A stretch of DNA of 44,303 nucleotides from JALZBN01 sp035525375 (GCA_035525375.1 DATLEI010000006.1:1-44303); one strand, 5' to 3'. Counted from the first letter of the stretch, positions 1 to 11,242 are shown. The notes: generated by a model not told the origin, from the sequence alone. Program-made: numbers and translations.

Positions 1-20
1 ACACCCCGACCCATGAACGG

Positions 21-46
21 GAACCCAGCTATGTCGTACTGGGTTC
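21..46. repeat. Inverted repeat upstream of comF
   Basis: Perfect 8-bp arms, GAACCCAG (21-28) and CTGGGTTC (39-46), with a 10-base loop. It lies just ahead of a TAnnnT box (TACGCT, 48-53) that is 8 bases before the comF ATG. It could be an operator or the 3' hairpin of a gene to the left of the window. There is no T-run after it, so a standard intrinsic terminator is less likely. Confidence 0.4.
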
Positions 47-61
47 GTACGCTCCCCTCCC

Positions 62-700
62 ATGTTGTTCCCTCTTACTTGCCCGGTGTGCGGCGCCGTT
101 GGTGCCGCGCCGTGCGCCACCTGCGTGGCCTCTCTCCGGAGCGCCACCCCTGGGCCGCTGCCGGCCGGCACATCTTCTTGCCGGGCCCTGCTCGATTACT
201 CGGGCGCCGGGCGGGAACTCGTGGCCCGTTTGAAGTATCGCAACGCTCGGTCGTCGCTCCGGTGGCTGGCTGCGGCTATGGCGATGCTTGTCGATCCGGC
301 AGCTGTCGACGTTGTCACGTGGGCGCCGACGACGTCTGCGCGCCGGCGCGCGCGCGGATTCGACCAAGCCCAGCTCCTGGCACGCGCCGTGGCCCGAAAC
401 CTCAACCGGCCGTGCCGCCGGTTGCTCACGCGCCGGAACGGGCCGGCCCAGACCGGCCGCGATCAGGACGGCCGGCGTGCCGGTCCGTCGTTCGGCGCCA
501 AGCGACGAGCTCCGGCGCGCGTGTTGCTTATCGACGACATCGTGACGACGGGAGCCACTGTCGGTGCGGCGGCGCGTGCTCTGCGGGAGTCCGGGGCAAC
601 GGAGGTGCAGGTGCTGGCGGCGGCCCACACCTCGCGGCGGGCCTACAATCCCAACCGCGATGGAAGTCACGATTCAATGCCGGCATGTCGACCTACCTGA
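62..700 (+). CDS. comF: ComF family phosphoribosyltransferase-like protein
   Basis: The 212-residue product has the ComF layout. An N-terminal zinc-ribbon-like pair of CxxC motifs (C7, C10, C18, C21) is followed by a type I phosphoribosyltransferase fold. The PRPP-binding loop VLLIDDIVTTGAT is at residues 154-166, and a basic RRRARGFDQAQLLA segment lies near residues 94-107. ComF proteins are linked to DNA uptake in naturally competent bacteria, but many carriers are not known to be competent, so the role here is open. The ATG at 62 follows TACGCT (48-53) by 8 bases with no Shine-Dalgarno, suggesting a leaderless mRNA. The 3' end overlaps hpf by 41 bp, so the two are probably co-transcribed. 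Confidence 0.9.
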   Translation: MLFPLTCPVCGAVGAAPCATCVASLRSATPGPLPAGTSSCRALLDYSGAGRELVARLKYRNARSSLRWLAAAMAMLVDPAAVDVVTWAPTTSARRRARGFDQAQLLARAVARNLNRPCRRLLTRRNGPAQTGRDQDGRRAGPSFGAKRRAPARVLLIDDIVTTGATVGAAARALRESGATEVQVLAAAHTSRRAYNPNRDGSHDSMPACRPT

Positions 701-1220
701 TTCAGTCCGCGCCGCGGCGCGTGAGAAGGTCAGCCGCCTCTCTCGATTTCTCGATGGATGGGATCACGCCGATATCCATTTCTCGGAGGAGAGGAACCCC
801 CGGATCTCCGCCAAAGAGGTCTGTGAGGTCACGCTTCGGGGCCATGGTCACGTGTTGCGGGCCAAGGCCGCGGCCGCCGACTCGATGTCAGCCGTCGATC
901 GGGTCGTCGACAAGCTCGAGCACCAGGTCGACAAGCTCAAGACCCGCCTGCTCAAGCGCAACCACGGCCGGAAGCCGGTAACGGTCATCGATGGTGCGGT
1001 CGCGGTGCCCAGCGAAGTCGACGAGGACGAAGATGCCGGATCCCCGGCGATAGTCAAGACCAAGCGATTCGAGATCAAGCCGATGACGCCCGACGAGGCC
1101 GCGCTCCAGATGGATCTCCTGGGCCACGACTTCTTCTTCTTCACGAACGCCGACACTGGTGTCGCCGCCGTTCTGTACCGGCGCGACGACGGCAACCTCG
1201 GCCTCATCGACGCCACCTGA
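660..1220 (+). CDS. hpf: Ribosome hibernation promoting factor, long form
   Basis: The 186-residue protein starts at the ATG at 660, where homology to HPF/RaiA begins (MEVTIQCRHVDLPDSVR). Residues 1-95 form the S30AE domain that binds the 30S decoding region and blocks translation. A charged linker (about 110-130) leads to the C-terminal dimerisation domain (about 130-186, with IKPMTPDEAALQMDLLGHD). Long-form HPF can pair two 70S ribosomes into inactive 100S particles in stationary phase. The reading frame is open further upstream to 564, but that part reads comF in another frame. A run of four Phe (TTC TTC TTC TTC) sits near 1131-1142. It overlaps comF and is followed 16 bases later by a response regulator. 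Confidence 0.93.
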   Translation: MEVTIQCRHVDLPDSVRAAAREKVSRLSRFLDGWDHADIHFSEERNPRISAKEVCEVTLRGHGHVLRAKAAAADSMSAVDRVVDKLEHQVDKLKTRLLKRNHGRKPVTVIDGAVAVPSEVDEDEDAGSPAIVKTKRFEIKPMTPDEAALQMDLLGHDFFFFTNADTGVAAVLYRRDDGNLGLIDAT

Positions 1221-1236
1221 GCCTGGGGACCTGACG

Positions 1237-1845
1237 ATGGCAGACGGCGACCGGATCAGGGTGCTCGTCGCCGACGACCATCAGCTGTTCCGGCGCGGCC
1301 TCACCATGGTCCTCGAGGCTGAGGACGAAATTGATGTGGTTGGCGAGGCCGACGACGGGGAGGTCGCGGTCGCCAAGGTCCGCGAGCTCCGCCCCGACGT
1401 CGTGCTGATGGACGTGCGGATGCCCGGCCTCGACGGTATCGAAGCGACCCGCCAAATCCACGCTGCATTTCCCGAGACGCGCATCATCGTGCTGACGGTG
1501 AGCGACGAACAGGACGACCTGCTCGATGCCATCAAGGCCGGTGCTATCGGATACCTCCTGAAGGAGGTGTCAATCGAGGACGTTGCCGACGCGGTGCGGA
1601 AGGTCATGGGGGGCGAGAGCCTGCTCTCGCCGTCCATGGCGGCCGAGTTGCTGCTCGAGCTGGGCTCGGTTAGCGGCCAGCGGGATCAACAGCAGCTCAC
1701 CGATCACGAACTCGATGTGTTGCGACGGGTCGGGCTCGGGATGTCCAACGAAGAGATTGCCAGGGATCTGGCTCTGTCAGAATCAGAGGTGCGGGCCGAG
1801 CTCGCCAGCATCCTGGCCAAGCTCCAACTCCGCTCTCGTATCTGA
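1237..1845 (+). CDS. NarL/FixJ-family response regulator
   Basis: The 202-residue protein has an N-terminal receiver domain: acidic pair D13/D14, phospho-acceptor D59 in VVLMDVRMPG, and conserved K109 in GYLLKE. A LuxR-type helix-turn-helix follows near residues 150-200 (LTDHELDVLRRVGLGMSNEEIARDLALSES). The ATG at 1237 is chosen because the receiver homology begins there; an upstream in-frame ATG at 1159 lies inside hpf. No histidine kinase gene is in the window, so its partner is unknown. Its position directly after hpf suggests a stress or growth-state role, which is inference. The last 63 bases overlap the convergent membrane-protein gene on the other strand. Confidence 0.93.
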   Translation: MADGDRIRVLVADDHQLFRRGLTMVLEAEDEIDVVGEADDGEVAVAKVRELRPDVVLMDVRMPGLDGIEATRQIHAAFPETRIIVLTVSDEQDDLLDAIKAGAIGYLLKEVSIEDVADAVRKVMGGESLLSPSMAAELLLELGSVSGQRDQQQLTDHELDVLRRVGLGMSNEEIARDLALSESEVRAELASILAKLQLRSRI

Positions 1846-3915
1846 CGCCCGCCGGCGACCGACGATCAGGGCCGCGCCAAGGATGAAGAGCAGGCTGACC
1901 GTGAGCCCGGCGACATCCCATCCGTCGTGGCTGAACGTGAAATCGATGCGGCTCCTTCCCTGAGGAAGGTCGACGCTGATCAGCCCGTCGTAGGTCGGTC
2001 GTAGATCGACGGGCTCATCGTTGACCGCGCCATGCCACTTTGGCGACCACGCCAGCGGTACCGTCGCAGTCATAGGAAGCGGCGCGTCGATGTCGAGCCG
2101 CAGGCGTTCGCGGTCGTCGCCGGCGGGCGTCTGCGCTACGTCGTCGACGGCAAGGATGGTCATTGTGCCTTGACCCCAGACCGGCCTGATCCGAGGGGAC
2201 GCGACAAGGGCGGCGACCTGCTTGGGCGACGTTGCGACCACGTGGGTCACCCCGTAGCGGGCGAGGGCCGGCACCGACTCGGTGGCCGGTTCATGAGCGA
2301 CGCGGTCTACGAGGGCCGACGCTTCCGGCGTGCTCGACACCTCGATCGGAAACGTGTTGAGGGTGTTGCGGCCTGACGCCCACGCCAGCCATCGATCAGG
2401 CTGGACCGCGCCGGTGCGGTCGACCTCACTCGGGTAGTCGCGTGCCGTGACGAAGCGCGCCCCCGGCGGGACGAGACGTTGCAACTCCGACGCCGCCGCG
2501 CGCATCTCCGGCGCGACTGCGCGGGCCTGCTTCGCGACCTGGTCGGCATCCCGCCAGGGCTTGACGACGATGTACGCGGCCACGACAAGCGCGGCGAGGA
2601 CGGCAAATACCGAGGTGGCGTCGAGGCGGTCGGCGAGTGCGGCGATGCCCGCGGCGAGCGGGAAGGTCAGCAGGATCCCCATCAGACCCAACTCCCGATT
2701 CGCGAGCTGCAAGGTCAGCTCGTTGGGGAGGGCGTGGATCGACCAGTGACCGATGGCGAGGGCGGCGATCGGTCCGAGTACCACGAGCAGGGCCAAGAAC
2801 CGCCGCTGGCCGACCCGCACGAACCCGTACGCGATCCCGACGAGCACCGCCTTGGCGGCAAATGATCTATACAGGACGCGGCCGTTGACGATGTCCTCGA
2901 TACGGGTGCCGAACGGCGGCGTTGACCACGTTGCCACCGGCCCGTGCAGGTTGCTATGGGCGAGAAACGGCAGGATCCAGAACGCGGCCGTCCCGGCGGC
3001 TGCCACCATGCTGAGCGCCAGCCGGACGAAGCCCTCCCTCGTCAATGACCGGTCGAGAGCGAGCGCCACGAGGGCGCAGGCAAGGAACAGCCCGAGGATC
3101 GCCACGGTGATCAGGTGGGTGACCACCATGGCGGCGACAGTGACCCCAACGAGCACCTGCCAGCCCCGCTCCTCAGACGTGAGTGTGCGCAGCGCGCCGC
3201 CCGCCGCTACGAGGAACAGCACACCGCCGACCTGCTGGGGGATCAGACCGCTCTCGAACAGGCCGTCGATGCCGACGCCGAAGGGACTCGAGGCAAGCAG
3301 GGTCAGCACTGCGGCGATGCCGGCCGCACGCCGGCTCAGGCCCATCGAGCGCGCCAAGAATGCGCCGGCAAACGGAATGGCCACGACCGAGCCGATCATC
3401 ACCACCTTGAGCGCGCCGGCGCTCGACAGCATGCCGAGGCTGAGGACCCGCAGCGCGGCGATGATCCATCCGAACCCGGGCCCGTAGAACAGCGACTGCT
3501 GGTAGCCGACCCCGAAGCGGGGCGACCACCCGTCGAGCTGGCCATGCTCGAGCAGATCGATGGCGGTCTGGGTGCGAATCAGGTGCCCGGTCACGTCGCC
3601 GCCGGCAGGCAGCCGCCCGCCCCAGACATCAGCTGTCAGCCAGAGGGCAATTACTGCGCCGACGGCGACACCGAGCAGCGTCGGCGCGTTGAGCGCCACC
3701 CAGGGCCCCGCGCGCGCCGCGGCTGCCTTGAGCCGGCCCCCTCGGGCGCGCGTCGGGCCGCTCGCGGGAGGACCATCATCGTCGGATCGGTCGGTATCGC
3801 CGACCGGCAACGGCGCCGCTTTCACGGATTCGACTGTAGGTTCGGCGGATGCCTCTGTGGCGCCGCTCGAACCGCCCGGCGCGCCTCCGGCTCGCCAATC
3901 GGCCGGTCGCGTCAT
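1783..3915 (-). CDS. PTPS-related multi-spanning membrane protein
   Basis: About 710 residues from the ATG at 3915. After a Pro/Ala/Asp-rich cytoplasmic N-terminus (about 60 residues) come many hydrophobic segments, including VGAVIALWLTADVW, a GGDVTGHLIRTQTAIDLL motif in the first loop and a YGPGFGWIIAAL segment. A large extracytoplasmic part follows, then a last membrane helix (GLTVSLLFILGAALIV). This is the pattern of the PTPS-related membrane family (PF10131), related in style to YfhO and glycosyltransferase-C-like proteins; function unproven. The start is uncertain: ATG 3960, ATG 3915 or GTG 3825 are all in frame. The first two overlap the divergent gene at 3849; only GTG 3825 avoids overlap. 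The 3' end overlaps the response regulator by 63 bp. Confidence 0.75.
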   Translation of the reverse strand: MTRPADWRAGGAPGGSSGATEASAEPTVESVKAAPLPVGDTDRSDDDGPPASGPTRARGGRLKAAAARAGPWVALNAPTLLGVAVGAVIALWLTADVWGGRLPAGGDVTGHLIRTQTAIDLLEHGQLDGWSPRFGVGYQQSLFYGPGFGWIIAALRVLSLGMLSSAGALKVVMIGSVVAIPFAGAFLARSMGLSRRAAGIAAVLTLLASSPFGVGIDGLFESGLIPQQVGGVLFLVAAGGALRTLTSEERGWQVLVGVTVAAMVVTHLITVAILGLFLACALVALALDRSLTREGFVRLALSMVAAAGTAAFWILPFLAHSNLHGPVATWSTPPFGTRIEDIVNGRVLYRSFAAKAVLVGIAYGFVRVGQRRFLALLVVLGPIAALAIGHWSIHALPNELTLQLANRELGLMGILLTFPLAAGIAALADRLDATSVFAVLAALVVAAYIVVKPWRDADQVAKQARAVAPEMRAAASELQRLVPPGARFVTARDYPSEVDRTGAVQPDRWLAWASGRNTLNTFPIEVSSTPEASALVDRVAHEPATESVPALARYGVTHVVATSPKQVAALVASPRIRPVWGQGTMTILAVDDVAQTPAGDDRERLRLDIDAPLPMTATVPLAWSPKWHGAVNDEPVDLRPTYDGLISVDLPQGRSRIDFTFSHDGWDVAGLTVSLLFILGAALIVGRRRASDTRAELELGQDAGELGPHL

Positions 3916-4688
3916 CGTTCCATCTGTGGTGGCGGTTCCCGCCGGGTGCGGCAAGCGCACCGTTCGTGGAGGTCAGCGCCACGTGCGAGGTGGTCGTGCC
4001 GCCCGCGGTCGACTCGCTGTACTTCTGGGCCCTTCAGGTCGGCTTCGGGGACGGGCACGACGACCGAGGCGCCGGCCATACCGGGCTGCAGTGGCACGGC
4101 CACGGCGCGCGCCGGCGCGCCGTCAACTGGGGCGGCTACCGCGCCGAGAGGGACGGAGGGGGTGAGCTCAGAGGATCGGTCTCCCAACTGGGACGACTCG
4201 ACCAGAACGGCAACACCGTGGCGTACCCGTGGGAGCCCGGCCGCCGCTACCGGTTCCGTATCGCCCGAGCCGGCAACGACGCCGACAACGGCGCCGGCGA
4301 CGGCGACGGCGACCGCCGGTGGCGATCGACTGTCACCGACCTGACGGCGGGCGAGAGCACTGTCATCCGCGATCTGTACGCGCCGGGTCAGCACCTGGTC
4401 AGCCCGGTGGTGTGGTCGGAGGTCTTCGCCGGTTGCGACGCGCCCTCGGTCATGGTGCGCTGGAGTGGCCTCGAAGCACGCACCGCAGCAGGTGACGTCC
4501 TGCGCCCGGCGGCTTTGTCGGTCACCTATCAGGACGAGGCCGCGGGCGGGTGCGAGAACACCGATGTGGGCGCTGACGACCTCGGAGTAACGCAGACGAC
4601 GAACACGGCGCGCCAGATCAGGGCAGGAGCGGAGGTGCGTTACCCCGCGGCGCGCCAGCTAGAGGAAGGTTCAGCCGACAGCGCCTAG
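3849..4688 (+). CDS. Conserved hypothetical protein, family not recognised
   Basis: 279 residues, no clear signal peptide and no membrane segment. Visible landmarks are HLWWRFPPGAAS near residue 25, PAVDSLYFWALQVGFGDG near 52-69, a VNWGGY motif, and YPWEPGRRYRFRIARAG near 125-141. The Trp/Tyr-rich, beta-rich look suggests a jelly-roll or carbohydrate-binding type fold, but no family was assigned. The low-complexity stretch around residues 142-157 (Asp/Gly/Ala) corresponds to repeated GGCGACGGC-like codons. The only usable start is the ATG at 3849 (or CTG 3855), which places the first 67 bases antisense to the 5' end of the PTPS-related gene. The stop codon lies inside a 15-bp tandem repeat. 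Confidence 0.72.
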   Translation: MPLWRRSNRPARLRLANRPVASSFHLWWRFPPGAASAPFVEVSATCEVVVPPAVDSLYFWALQVGFGDGHDDRGAGHTGLQWHGHGARRRAVNWGGYRAERDGGGELRGSVSQLGRLDQNGNTVAYPWEPGRRYRFRIARAGNDADNGAGDGDGDRRWRSTVTDLTAGESTVIRDLYAPGQHLVSPVVWSEVFAGCDAPSVMVRWSGLEARTAAGDVLRPAALSVTYQDEAAGGCENTDVGADDLGVTQTTNTARQIRAGAEVRYPAARQLEEGSADSA

Positions 4689-4752
4689 CCGCCAGCTCCT
4701 CAGCCGCCAGCTCCTCAGCCGACAGCGCCTCAGCCGACAGCGCCTCAGCCGA
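4671..4752. repeat. 15-bp tandem repeat at the ends of two convergent ORFs
   Basis: Five near-perfect units plus a partial sixth, starting at 4671, 4686, 4700, 4715, 4730 and 4745. Units 1, 4 and 5 read TCAGCCGACAGCGCC. Units 2 and 3 are CCGCCAGCTCC variants, and unit 2 is one base shorter. The array carries the stop codon of the plus-strand gene (4686-4688), and its last partial unit carries the stop codon of the small minus-strand ORF. It looks like local slippage duplication of a gene end. Confidence 0.85.
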
Positions 4753-4852
4753 CGTAGTGGCGGTGCTCACACATCTTCTTGCCCTTGGGCACGGGGTGAC
4801 CGTAAAAACAGACGCGTTGCTTGCGACGACTGAGCCAGGCGCGGATGCTCAT
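4745..4852 (-). CDS. Small Cys/His-containing ORF, 35 residues
   Basis: Reading the minus strand gives MSIRAWLSRRKQRVCFYGHP followed by a Lys-rich turn, MCEHRHYVG and a stop. The pattern C-x3-H followed 10 residues later by C-x2-H-x-H could hold a metal ion. A GAGGG element lies 7 bases before the ATG at 4852. The frame stays open upstream of the ATG for 16 more codons with no ATG, GTG or TTG start. The product is basic and short, and its function is not known. It fills what would otherwise be a gap between 4688 and 4941. Confidence 0.42.
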   Translation of the reverse strand: MSIRAWLSRRKQRVCFYGHPVPKGKKMCEHRHYVG

Positions 4853-4940
4853 GCTGCGGCCCTCGGGGCAATGCTGGCGTAGAACTGCTGCGATCGCTTC
4901 ACTGTCACCTCTCTGTCAGATGTCGGGCGGCTCAGGTTAG

Positions 4941-5582
4941 TCATCCCTTGGCCACGACCTCGTCGACGATGCCCTGAAGATCGATGCCGTCCTCGGCGAC
5001 CGCCCAGGCCGACCGCTTGCCGTTGTGGTTGAAGCCAAAGGATGGCCCTGAGCCCGGCGGGTGGCGCTCAGAGAGGAGGGCCACCACGGCGTCGAGCCGA
5101 GCGCGCGGGAAGTCGACCTTCTGGGTGAACTCCCGATCGTCGAGGGGAGGCGGGGGGGCTGACGGCAACTGGGCGCCTCGGCGGGACAATGCAGCAGCTA
5201 CAGCCTCTCGCGATACGCCCTGCTTCTCGGCGAACAGCCACGCGTTGGTGTCCCAGAGCATCGCCAGCACCAGGTCGACCGGGCGGGGCTCGCCCGTACC
5301 CAGACAGGCCGCGAACCCTTCGGCGCGGCCCGCGACTCCGTACCAGGCTGGATTCGGCGCGCGGCGCCCGGAGCTGAGCGCGCTCCGAGGCCGGTTCTCC
5401 TGCATCTTCGACAGCATCTCCTCGACCATCGTCGCGGTGAGCCCGGCCTCTTCGAGGGCTTGGCGCGCCGCCTCCTCGGGGTCACCCCGAAGGACGGCGA
5501 GCAGCCCGTGCTCGGGGCCGACGTAGTCGTGGTCGAGGCGCACGGCCTCGACGGACGCAACCTGCAGCATCAAGATCGACAT
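4941..5582 (-). CDS. Clp N-terminal domain protein
   Basis: 213 residues. The first 60 residues resemble a Clp-N repeat (DHDYVGPEHGLLAVLRGD followed by a helical ARQALEEAGLTATMVEEML). A second, weaker repeat lies near residues 100-135 (PRPVDLVLAMLWDTNAWLFAEKQG, in part). The typical family role is binding substrates or adaptors for ClpC/ClpA unfoldases. No AAA+ ATPase domain follows, so this is a stand-alone Clp-N protein, and its partner is unknown. It is divergent from secA with 48 bases between the starts. TAGGGT on the minus strand ends 6 bases before the ATG, suggesting a leaderless transcript. Confidence 0.8.
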   Translation of the reverse strand: MSILMLQVASVEAVRLDHDYVGPEHGLLAVLRGDPEEAARQALEEAGLTATMVEEMLSKMQENRPRSALSSGRRAPNPAWYGVAGRAEGFAACLGTGEPRPVDLVLAMLWDTNAWLFAEKQGVSREAVAAALSRRGAQLPSAPPPPLDDREFTQKVDFPRARLDAVVALLSERHPPGSGPSFGFNHNGKRSAWAVAEDGIDLQGIVDEVVAKG

Positions 5583-5588
5583 GCCAAC

Positions 5589-5594
5589 ACCCTA
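5589..5594 (-). promoter_or_regulatory. Putative -10 box of the Clp-N gene
   Basis: Minus-strand TAGGGT, followed by six bases and then ATG at 5582. This spacing would put the transcription start at or next to the first codon. No clear -35 element was seen. Confidence 0.45.
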
Positions 5595-5618
5595 CGAGGG
5601 TCGGCCGCGGGTCACCGG

Positions 5619-5624
5619 TAGACT
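5619..5624 (+). promoter_or_regulatory. Putative -10 box of secA
   Basis: TAGACT, followed by six bases and then the secA ATG at 5631, with no Shine-Dalgarno between. It mirrors the Clp-N box, so both divergent genes appear to be leaderless. Confidence 0.5.
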
Positions 5625-5630
5625 GCCTGC

Positions 5631-8383
<2,753 letters not shown>

Positions 8384-8387
<4 letters not shown>

Positions 8388-9490
8388 GGGACTTCTCTGA
8401 CGACTTAGCCGCCCTCGCTCAGCGGCTCGCTGATTCGTCGGCGGTCTTGGATCGCACTGGCAAGGCTGAGCGCTACGTGCAATTGGAGAAGCAGGCTTCG
8501 GTGCCGGATCTTTGGGATGACCCTGATTCGGCGCGGCTGGTGACGACCGAGATGGCCCAGGTCAAGGATGACCTTGATGGCCTCGATGGTCTCTCCTCCA
8601 GGCTCGAGGAAGCGCAGGTCTTGCATCAGCTTGGTCAGGAAGAGGGTGACGACTCGGTTGAGGCTGAGTTGTCCTCGCTCATCGCTTCGCTGGATCGCGA
8701 CCTTTCGGCGCTCGAGTTGCGGTCGTTGTTCACGGGGGAGCATGACGATCGAGATGCCGTTTGTGAGGTGCATGCCGGGGCGGGGGGCACTGATGCCCAG
8801 GACTGGGCCGAGATGCTCACGCGGATGTACCTGCGGTGGGCGGAGCGGCGCGGCTTTGCGGCTGAGGTGGAGGAGGTGTCTGCTGGCCAGGAGGCGGGGA
8901 TCCTGTCCTCTACCTTCATCATTCGGGGTCGGTACGCCTACGGGCTACTCACGGCCGAGAAGGGTGTGCACCGTTTGGTGCGGATCTCACCTTTCGACGC
9001 CCAGAAGCGCCGGCAGACGTCGTTTGCGTCGTTCGATGTGGTGCCGTTCCTGGAAGAGGCATCGGCAGAGGTCGACATCGACGAGAAGGACCTACGGATC
9101 GACACCTACCGGTCGTCGGGCGCCGGTGGGCAGCATGTCAACGTCACCGACTCGGCGGTGCGTATCACCCACCTCCCGACCGGCATCGTCGTCTCCTGCC
9201 AGAACCAGCGCAGCCAGCACCAGAACAAGGCCGTCGCCATGCAGATCCTGGCCGCCAAGCTGGCGGAGCGGGCCCGCGAGGAACGGCGGGCCGAGCTCGA
9301 CGCCATCTCGGGTCCCAAGTCCGAGGTCGGCTGGGGACAAGCGTTCCGCAACTACGTGCTGGCGCCGTTCCAGCTGGTGAAGGACGATCGCACCAAGCAC
9401 GAGACCGGCAACGTGACCGCGGTGCTCGACGGCGACCTCGACTCGTTCATGGAGGCTTTCCTCCGGTGGCGACGGCGCCCCCCGGAGTAG
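8384..9490 (+). CDS. prfB: Peptide chain release factor 2
   Basis: 368 residues. RF2 recognises UAA and UGA and triggers peptidyl-tRNA hydrolysis. The RF2-type tripeptide SPF is at 202-204 (RISPFD), and GGQ is at 248-250 (SSGAGGQHVN). The start is a TTG at 8384 overlapping the secA TGA in a TTGA junction, which gives an N-terminus of normal RF2 length (LRDFSDDLAALAQRL). The gene is therefore probably translated by coupling to secA. No programmed frameshift is needed to read it. Codon use in the first third is visibly less G+C-biased at third positions (many T-ending codons) than in secA. Confidence 0.96.
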
Positions 9491-9614
9491 GCGCCCGACC
9501 ATCTCTGACTGGCGGGGGTGCGGCTGCTACTGTTGAGCCTTCTCAGCAAGTCGTGGCGGGCCAACGCGCGGGCCTACCGGCCGAACGGCCGAGAGCGGGA
9601 CCCTTTTTCTTCCG

Positions 9615-10301
9615 ATGATCCGACTCGAGAACGTCACCAAGACGTACAAAGATGGTGTGGTTGCCCTCCGAGGGCTCTCCTGCGACATTCAGAAGCAGGA
9701 GTTCATCTTCCTCGTGGGCCCGACCGGCTCCGGCAAGTCCACCCTCATTCGGCTGTTACTCAAAGAGGACAAGCCCGACTCGGGCAAGATCTGGGTCGCC
9801 GGGAAAGACATCGGCCAGCTCAGCTCCTGGAAGGTGCCGCTGTTGCGCCGCAACATCGGTTGCGTGTTCCAGGACTTCAAGCTTCTGCCGAACAAGACCG
9901 CGTACGAGAACGTTGCCTTCGCCCTCGAGGTGATCGGGCGGCCCTCGCACGTCATCAAGGCCCAGGTGCCGCAGGTGCTCGACCTGGTCGGGCTCTCCAA
10001 GAAGCATGACAACCTCCCCCACGAGTTGTCCGGTGGCGAGCAGCAGCGGGTGTCGATCGCTCGTGCGTTCGTGAACCGGCCGCTCATCCTGCTGGCCGAC
10101 GAGCCGACTGGAAACCTCGACCCCAACACGTCGAACGGCATCATGCGCCTGCTCGACCGGATCAACCGAACCGGCACCACGGTGGTCATGGCCACCCACG
10201 ACGCCCAGCTCGTCGACACCATGCGCCGTCGCGTCGTGGAACTCGACCGAGGCGTACTGGTGCGAGATCAGGCCCGCGGCGTCTACGGAGCCTTCACCTG
10301 A
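9615..10301 (+). CDS. ftsE: Cell division ATP-binding protein FtsE
   Basis: The 228-residue ABC ATPase works with FtsX at the septum to switch on a periplasmic peptidoglycan hydrolase. Walker A GPTGSGKST is at 35-43, a Q-loop FQDF near 85-88, signature LSGGEQQR at 138-145, Walker B LLADEPT at 159-165 and H-loop ATH near 194-196. Length is typical. A 124-base gap separates it from prfB; it contains an inverted GGCC/GGCC element near 9580 but no clear Shine-Dalgarno before the ATG. ftsX follows after 28 bases. Confidence 0.97.
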   Translation: MIRLENVTKTYKDGVVALRGLSCDIQKQEFIFLVGPTGSGKSTLIRLLLKEDKPDSGKIWVAGKDIGQLSSWKVPLLRRNIGCVFQDFKLLPNKTAYENVAFALEVIGRPSHVIKAQVPQVLDLVGLSKKHDNLPHELSGGEQQRVSIARAFVNRPLILLADEPTGNLDPNTSNGIMRLLDRINRTGTTVVMATHDAQLVDTMRRRVVELDRGVLVRDQARGVYGAFT

Positions 10302-10329
10302 TGCCCGAGCGGCTGAGAGCGGGGCACTA

Positions 10330-11223
10330 ATGGCCATCAATGTCGACTACGTCGCCAAAGAGACCTTCACCAACCTCAAGCGCAACATCAGCATGTCGTC
10401 GGCCGCGCTCATCACTGTGGCCGTGTCACTCACGCTCGTCGGCGGCGCGTTGCTGGTGAAGCGGGGTGTCGACCGAGCCACGATTCAGTGGAAGGGGAAC
10501 GTCGAGCTCTCGATATTCATGAAGGCCGACGCCAGCGCTACCGAGTCCGACGCCATCGACCGCCAGCTGAAGGGCGCGCCGGAGGTCAGCCGGTTCAAGT
10601 ACGTCAGCAAGCCCGAGGCCTTCACCGAGTTCCGCAAGATCTTCGCCAACGAGCCTGACGTTCGTGACAGCCTCAGCGTCGATCAGATGCCGCCCTCATA
10701 TCGGGTCGTGCCGAAACAGGCTGAGCAGACCAAGCTCATCGGCGAGCGTTTCAACGGATCTGCCGGGGTACTTCGCGTGAGCTATGCCAAAGATGAGGTC
10801 GAAGCGCTTGTCTCGATCACGAACTTCCTGCAAGTGATGCTGTGGGCCGTGGCGATCGTGCTGCTCGGCGCGGCCTCGCTACTCATCCTCAACACCATCC
10901 GTATGGCGATATTCGCGCGCCGGCGCGAGGTGGCGGTCATGAAGTTGGTCGGTGCCACCAACTGGTTCATCCGAATACCCTTCATGCTCGAGGGGATGTT
11001 GCAGGGGCTGGCGGGCGCGGCCGGCGCGTTCCTCATGGTGTGGATCGGGCGCAGTGTGTTCCAGAGTTGGATCCAGGGCGGACACAGCGATGTCCAGCTG
11101 TTCAAGCAGTTCCTGGTGACCAGCTCCGACGTCATGGGCACCGGCTTTCTGCTCGTAGCCGTAGGGATGATCGTCGGAGTCTTCGGCTCCGCCATCGCCG
11201 TAAGCCGCTTCCTCGACGTGTAA
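10330..11223 (+). CDS. ftsX: Cell division protein FtsX
   Basis: 297 residues with the FtsX topology: cytoplasmic N-terminus (NVDYVAKETFTNLKRN), one membrane helix near 24-42, an extracytoplasmic domain of about 110 residues, then three membrane helices (about 172-196, 218-240, 268-290). The loop RREVAVMKLVGATNWFIRIPFM is characteristic of FtsX permease domains. FtsX transmits FtsE ATPase cycling to a cell-wall hydrolase, and the next gene encodes a suitable partner. In many actinobacteria smpB follows ftsX; it does not here. Confidence 0.96.
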   Translation: MAINVDYVAKETFTNLKRNISMSSAALITVAVSLTLVGGALLVKRGVDRATIQWKGNVELSIFMKADASATESDAIDRQLKGAPEVSRFKYVSKPEAFTEFRKIFANEPDVRDSLSVDQMPPSYRVVPKQAEQTKLIGERFNGSAGVLRVSYAKDEVEALVSITNFLQVMLWAVAIVLLGAASLLILNTIRMAIFARRREVAVMKLVGATNWFIRIPFMLEGMLQGLAGAAGAFLMVWIGRSVFQSWIQGGHSDVQLFKQFLVTSSDVMGTGFLLVAVGMIVGVFGSAIAVSRFLDV

Positions 11224-11242
11224 CCACGCCCGCCAGGGGGCA

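Noticed and set aside
3115..4344. 409-codon plus-strand frame across the PTPS-related gene
   Set aside because: Antisense shadow rich in Gln/Arg/Gly; the real plus-strand gene begins at 3849 in a different frame.
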